Shown here piece by piece: positions 60,390 through 64,000 of a stretch of DNA of 64,000 bases; position 1 is the first letter of the stretch; each line of letters starts with the position of its first letter. Below the pieces are notes generated by a model. It was not told the DNA's origin. It did not search any database and worked only from the letters and a program-made list of their open reading frames with translations. The position numbers and the translations under genes were made by a program. Origin of the DNA: Tolypeutes matacus (lineage: Eukaryota; Chordata; Mammalia; Cingulata; Chlamyphoridae); assembly GCA_026826555.1 (NCBI GenBank), contig JAKSZT010054399.1:6349910-6413909 (forward strand), given 5' to 3'.

Positions 60390-60827
60390 GGGGGGCGGAT
60401 GTGGCTCAAATGGTTGGGTGTCCATCTGCCATATGGAGGGACCTGGGTTCGATCCCCAGGACCTCCCGGTAAAATTAAAAAATATATATATATAGAAGGC
60501 ACATGGGCTGCCAGGCTCTGTGTGCCAATGATGACATAACAGGAGAGAGATGCAGGGGAGAGACAAGACGAGATGCTCCGAAAGCTCTGAAAACCAGGAA
60601 CTGAGGTGGCACAGGTGGCAAAACACCTCTCTCCTACATCGGAGGTCTCCAGGATCGAATCCTGATGAAGAGTGGAGGAGGAGGAGGAGAAGAGATGGCA
60701 GGAAACAGACACAGAGAATTGCCCAGCGAATGGACACAAAACAGCAAATGGGGAAGGGAGGGTTTAAAATGGGTAAAGTAAATAAGTAAATCTTAAAAAA
60801 AATTAAAAAAATAAAAATAAAAATAAA
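60390..60827 (+). mobile_element. dimeric DAS-like SINE, full length
   Basis: The head 'gggggcggatgtggctcaaa ... ggttcgatccccagg' is followed by a linker 'gaaggcacatgggctgccag'. A second tRNA-like unit 'ctgaggtggcacaggtggca ... ggatcgaatcctgatg' comes next, and then an A-rich tail. The target duplication of about 15 bp (aaaataagtggacgc) is at about 60375-60389 and 60828-60842. It is the sense counterpart of the copy at 39531-39946. Confidence 0.92.
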
Positions 60828-60985
60828 AAAATAAGTGGACGCTCCAGGTTTTAGAAGAGTTGGGATACAATCTTTTCTAGTAAATAATACGGTATTGCTT
60901 TTCATCAGCAGCCCTCAAAGTGTGGTCTGGGAAATCCTCGGGAACTGAAGTGTCCAAAGGTTCTATGAGGCCAAAACTATTTTGA

Positions 60986-61150
60986 GGGAAGCGGCTGTGG
61001 CTCAAGCAATTGAGCTCCCGTTTACCACACAGAGGACCTTGGTTCAATCTCTGGGATCTCCTGGTAAAAAAAAGAAAAAAGGCTCCCAGACATGCGTGGG
61101 CCCCCATGCGGCAAAGTGATGCACCAAAAAGATAGAAAAATAGGAAAAAA
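60986..61150 (+). mobile_element. DAS-like SINE
   Basis: It has the head 'gggaagcggctgtggctcaa', a diverged B box 'ggttcaatctc', a body 'gcatgcgtgggc'-like and an A-rich tail. It lies 145 bp from the dimeric SINE and is more diverged. Confidence 0.85.
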
Positions 61151-62652
61151 AAAATTTTATAAGAACACTAAAACGTGATTTGCTTTTCATTCTTAGTTTC
61201 TCATGAACGTATGCTGGGATTTTCCAGAGGCTACATGATGTGTGATATCACAACAGACTGAACTCAGAAGCAGATATGAGAATCCAGCTGCCTGCTACTG
61301 ACATAAAAGAAATTTGCAACACTACAAAACATTTCTTGTTTTGAAAAAAATCTTTTATATCAATATGTAAAGGGTTTATTGCTATTACTTTAAATAAATA
61401 TTTTTTAAATTTCAGCCTCAATTTTTAATATGGAAAATTTCATAGATATAACTCAGATAAGCAAAAGCTCTTTGAGGATACTCTTTTAAGTATGTAAAGG
61501 AGTCCTGATTTTGACAGGTTTGAGAATCACTCACAACAAATCATGGGAATTCAGTGAAAACATTTTGAGGGGGTCTCACCTTTAATTATGCAAGGGTACG
61601 TGGAGGGAGACGTGTGTGGAAAAATTCTGAAAAGCTATGGTTCATACCGGCAGTATCATTAATTATGTCAACTGGAATAAACAGTAGGATGAATAAATCA
61701 AAATATTTTTTAAAAAACTTTCCTTATGCTTTGAAATATATGGACTGACAAGAATATCCTCCCTAAAACCATTTGACTTAGTCTCGGTAATAGAAACTGA
61801 CTTTCAACTGGTAGATAATGCTTTAATCATTACAAATTTAATAGGGATTCCATTGGATTGTTAAAACAAGAAGAGAGCACTATAATTTCTCCCAGAGAAG
61901 TAGAGGAATGAAGGGCTCCACTCCCCTTCTCCCTCTTCATGGCCTCCAGAGGATGGGATAATATTCCAAATTGATAGACGCAGGAGCCTCAGAATGTATA
62001 CTAACTAAATACAGTGAAAGGAATGTGTAGTAGGATAAACTCATGCACTGCTTTTGTATATATATAACATACAAATAAAATACAAATATGTCATTAAAAT
62101 ATGTATATATTAATATATTTTTATATATAAAATATATATATCATATATATTTTATTAAGAACATAATTCTGTATATAACTAAAATAACTGAAAATCAATT
62201 GTAGTCACAAACCTAAATATTTTTCTCAATATATACCCTAATGCCTAAGTTTTAATTTTTAAAAACTACTACTTAAAAAATAAAACTATTTGGATCAAAA
62301 ACACAGAAACTTGGGTGATTGTGCTTATGCTTTCCAAAGTTTACACTTCTGGATTGGTATCACAAGCCACATGTCATCCTCAGGGAGTGACACCAAAGTG
62401 GCTGGTTGAAAAGCTATTCAACCACTTGCGTGAAGTTTTACCGACATCAACTACCTGGAATCTTTTTTTTTTTTTTTTTAACTTTATTTTGTACATTTTA
62501 TAATTGAAAATATAGACAATAACGCAATTGAATTAAAAACATACATTTCTCACTTAAATGCACTGGATACATATAATTTTTTTTTATCTTGCTAAAGCAC
62601 TGCCTCATACTTCAACTAAGATTCTTCTAGAAAGAATACTTTTAAGAAGTAC
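61151..62652. other. intron-like sequence between SYCP2L exon and repeats
   Basis: AT-rich DNA with a (TA)-rich stretch at about 62050-62150. I see no exon and no repeat that I can name, apart from a poly(T)/A-rich piece at 62462-62520. Confidence 0.5.
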
Positions 62653-62711
62653 CTCAGCATTTGCAAATCACAGAATGATTTCAAATCATCAGACTGTTTC
62701 CTCCAAAATTC
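62653..62711 (-). CDS. SYCP2L: SYCP2L, C-terminal coding exon
   Basis: On the reverse strand the acceptor caattttag ends at 62712 and the exon reads EFWRKQSDDLKSFCDLQML and two more bases (AG). The donor is gtactt at 62652. It joins the 62861-62960 exon in phase 0. The FW.KQ...L.SFC pattern following a Glu/Lys-rich coiled coil is what I expect near the end of synaptonemal complex protein 2-like. That protein belongs to the SYCP2 family of meiotic chromosome axis or centromere-associated proteins. The exon is missing from any simple search because it is only 59 bp. Family assignment rests partly on position next to ELOVL2. Confidence 0.75.
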
Positions 62712-62860
62712 CTAAAATTGAACAAATATTTTAAAAAGTGGTTAGTAGTTATCCTGTTCTGGAACAGACATTTTTTTCTTTTTTTCATTTTTCCTTTTTT
62801 CTGTTGTTGTTTACAGACCCTCTTAAGTCATAGAGACTTCCACAAACAAAAAGAACTTAC

Positions 62861-62960
62861 GAGAACATCCTTTTCAAGGTGTTTCAGAGCCTGGATATCC
62901 TTCTCAAGATTTCCCAGCTCTTGAAGAACAAAATTGTGAAACTCTTCTAGTCTATTCAGC
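62861..62960 (-). CDS. SYCP2L: SYCP2L, coiled-coil exon near C-terminus
   Basis: The reverse-strand acceptor tgtttgtcag ends at 62961 and the donor gtaagt begins at 62860. One base completes a codon from an upstream exon outside the window, then 33 codons encode a heptad-rich segment with [20 protein letters not shown] and then KHLEKDVL. Coiled coils of this type are found at the C-terminus of SYCP2/SYCP2L, where they mediate oligomerisation on meiotic chromosomes. In mammals SYCP2L lies next to ELOVL2 and converges with it, which agrees with the minus strand here. I see no further SYCP2L exon between this and the window end. Confidence 0.8.
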
Positions 62961-63109
62961 CTGACAAACATAAAAGCAATGAATTGCAATGGGGCTGACA
63001 AAAAGACACACTTAATTACATCTGAATTTAATAAGGAATCTTCATATTCTTCTCTAGACATTTATTTAAGGACACATTAGTTGAATGACATTTATCCGAA
63101 GAAGAAACT

Positions 63110-63918
63110 GCTAATAAATATAGATTGAATAGATTTTTCTCCAAAGAACAAATGGCCAATAAGCACGTGAAAAGATGTTTGGCATCATTAGCCATCAGGG
63201 AAATGGCTATCAAAATCACAAGGAGCTGCCACTTTACATCCAGTAGACCCAAAAGACAGGTAATAACAAGTGTCAGCAAGGTTGTAGAGAAATTAAAACC
63301 CTCATACATACAATGGGAATGTAAAATGCTACAGCTACTTTGGACAACAGTCTGGCAATTCCTCAAAAGGTGAAGCCGAGTTAGCCTATGAACAAGCAAG
63401 TCCACTCCTAGGCATATACCCAAGAGAAACGAAAACATACATCTACACTAAAATTTAGAGAAACGTTCCTAAGAGCATTATCCATAATGGCCAAAAAGTG
63501 GAAGCAACCCAAATGTCCATCAACTGATGATAAATAAAATGTGGTATATCCATACAACGAAATATTCTTCAGCAACAAAAACAAATGAAGCACTGAAATA
63601 TGCTACAACATGGATGATCTCTGAAAACACCCTAAGTAAAAGAAGCCAGTCCCAAAGGACTAATACATGTTGTCTGATTCCACTTCCATGAAATGCCCAA
63701 TACAGGCAAATCTATAGAAACACAAAATAAATTAGTGGTTCCCTAGACCTGGGGAAGATTGGGAGATTGAGGGTTGACAGCTAATGTTTCTTTTGGAGCT
63801 TATCAAAATGTCCTAAAATTGACTGCATAACTGAAAATACTAAAAGCCATTGAACTGTATACCTTAAATGGGTTGACTGTGAATTATATCTCGATAAAGC
63901 TGCTATAAAGAGAAAATA
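63110..63918 (+). mobile_element. L1 3' end, sense
   Basis: It reads 'atttttctccaaagaacaaa', 'tttggcatcattagccatca' and 'cagtctggcaattcctcaaa', then the 3'-UTR landmarks 'ccaaatgtccatcaactgat' and 'ttgaactgtataccttaaat'. It is a typical old L1 segment, 5'-truncated and non-coding. It lies in the SYCP2L intron, antisense to that gene. Confidence 0.85.
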
Positions 63919-63921
63919 TAT

Positions 63922-64000
63922 GGGGGTGGATGTGGCTTAAGCAGTTGGGCATCCGCCTCCCACATGGGAGGTCCCAGGTTCAGTTCCCAGTGCCTCCTAA
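63922..64000 (+). mobile_element. DAS-like SINE head, cut by window end
   Basis: The head 'gggggtggatgtggcttaag ... ggttcagttcccagtgcctc' is present. The tail lies beyond the window. Confidence 0.85.

Overview
The window is mammalian genomic DNA, very probably from an armadillo (Xenarthra, Dasypus type). The species clue is about ten copies of a tRNA-derived SINE whose head reads like 'ggatgtggctcaa...gttgg' and 'ggttcgatccccagg'. This matches the DAS-SINE family of armadillos. Coding density is very low and most of the DNA is intron, intergenic sequence and retrotransposons of several ages. One 10-N assembly gap lies at 11365-11374.

Genes. Seven exons on the + strand spell nearly all of ELOVL2, the very-long-chain fatty acid elongase for C20-C22 polyunsaturated fatty acids: 10897-10960, 15518-15705, 19379-19456, 29662-29833, 32249-32373, 32818-32952 and 41367-41492. 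All splice phases fit. With the initiator Met, expected on an upstream exon outside the window, the protein is 296 residues, with every family motif and a C-terminal KKAQ. The 3' UTR probably runs to about 44.64 kb. At the far right, on the - strand, two short exons (62861-62960 and 62653-62711) encode a coiled coil that fits the C-terminus of SYCP2L. That is the convergent neighbour of ELOVL2 in other mammals, but where this gene ends here is unclear.

Mobile DNA. Intron 1 holds old L1 pieces, two LTRs and a G-rich GGA/GGT repeat close to the exon 2 acceptor. Intron 2 holds an LTR-retrotransposon (MaLR type) with its own SINE insertion and a misplaced 228-bp block that appears to be the missing content of the N gap. 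Intron 4 holds a young ERV-L provirus of 6.8 kb, antisense to the gene, with 452-bp LTRs that differ at only 6 positions, gag, protease, RT/RNase H/integrase and dUTPase regions, and no env. Intron 7 holds a broken L1 of about 5.5 kb, itself interrupted by a 670-bp retroposed sequence with a perfect 14-bp target duplication. The intergenic 44.7-62.6 kb is filled with LTRs, a full MaLR element with two LTRs, L2 remnants and dimeric SINEs.

No prokaryote-type features, CRISPR arrays or functional tRNA genes are present. The main things to check are the young ERV-L, the gap/misplacement signature and the retroinsertion inside the L1.
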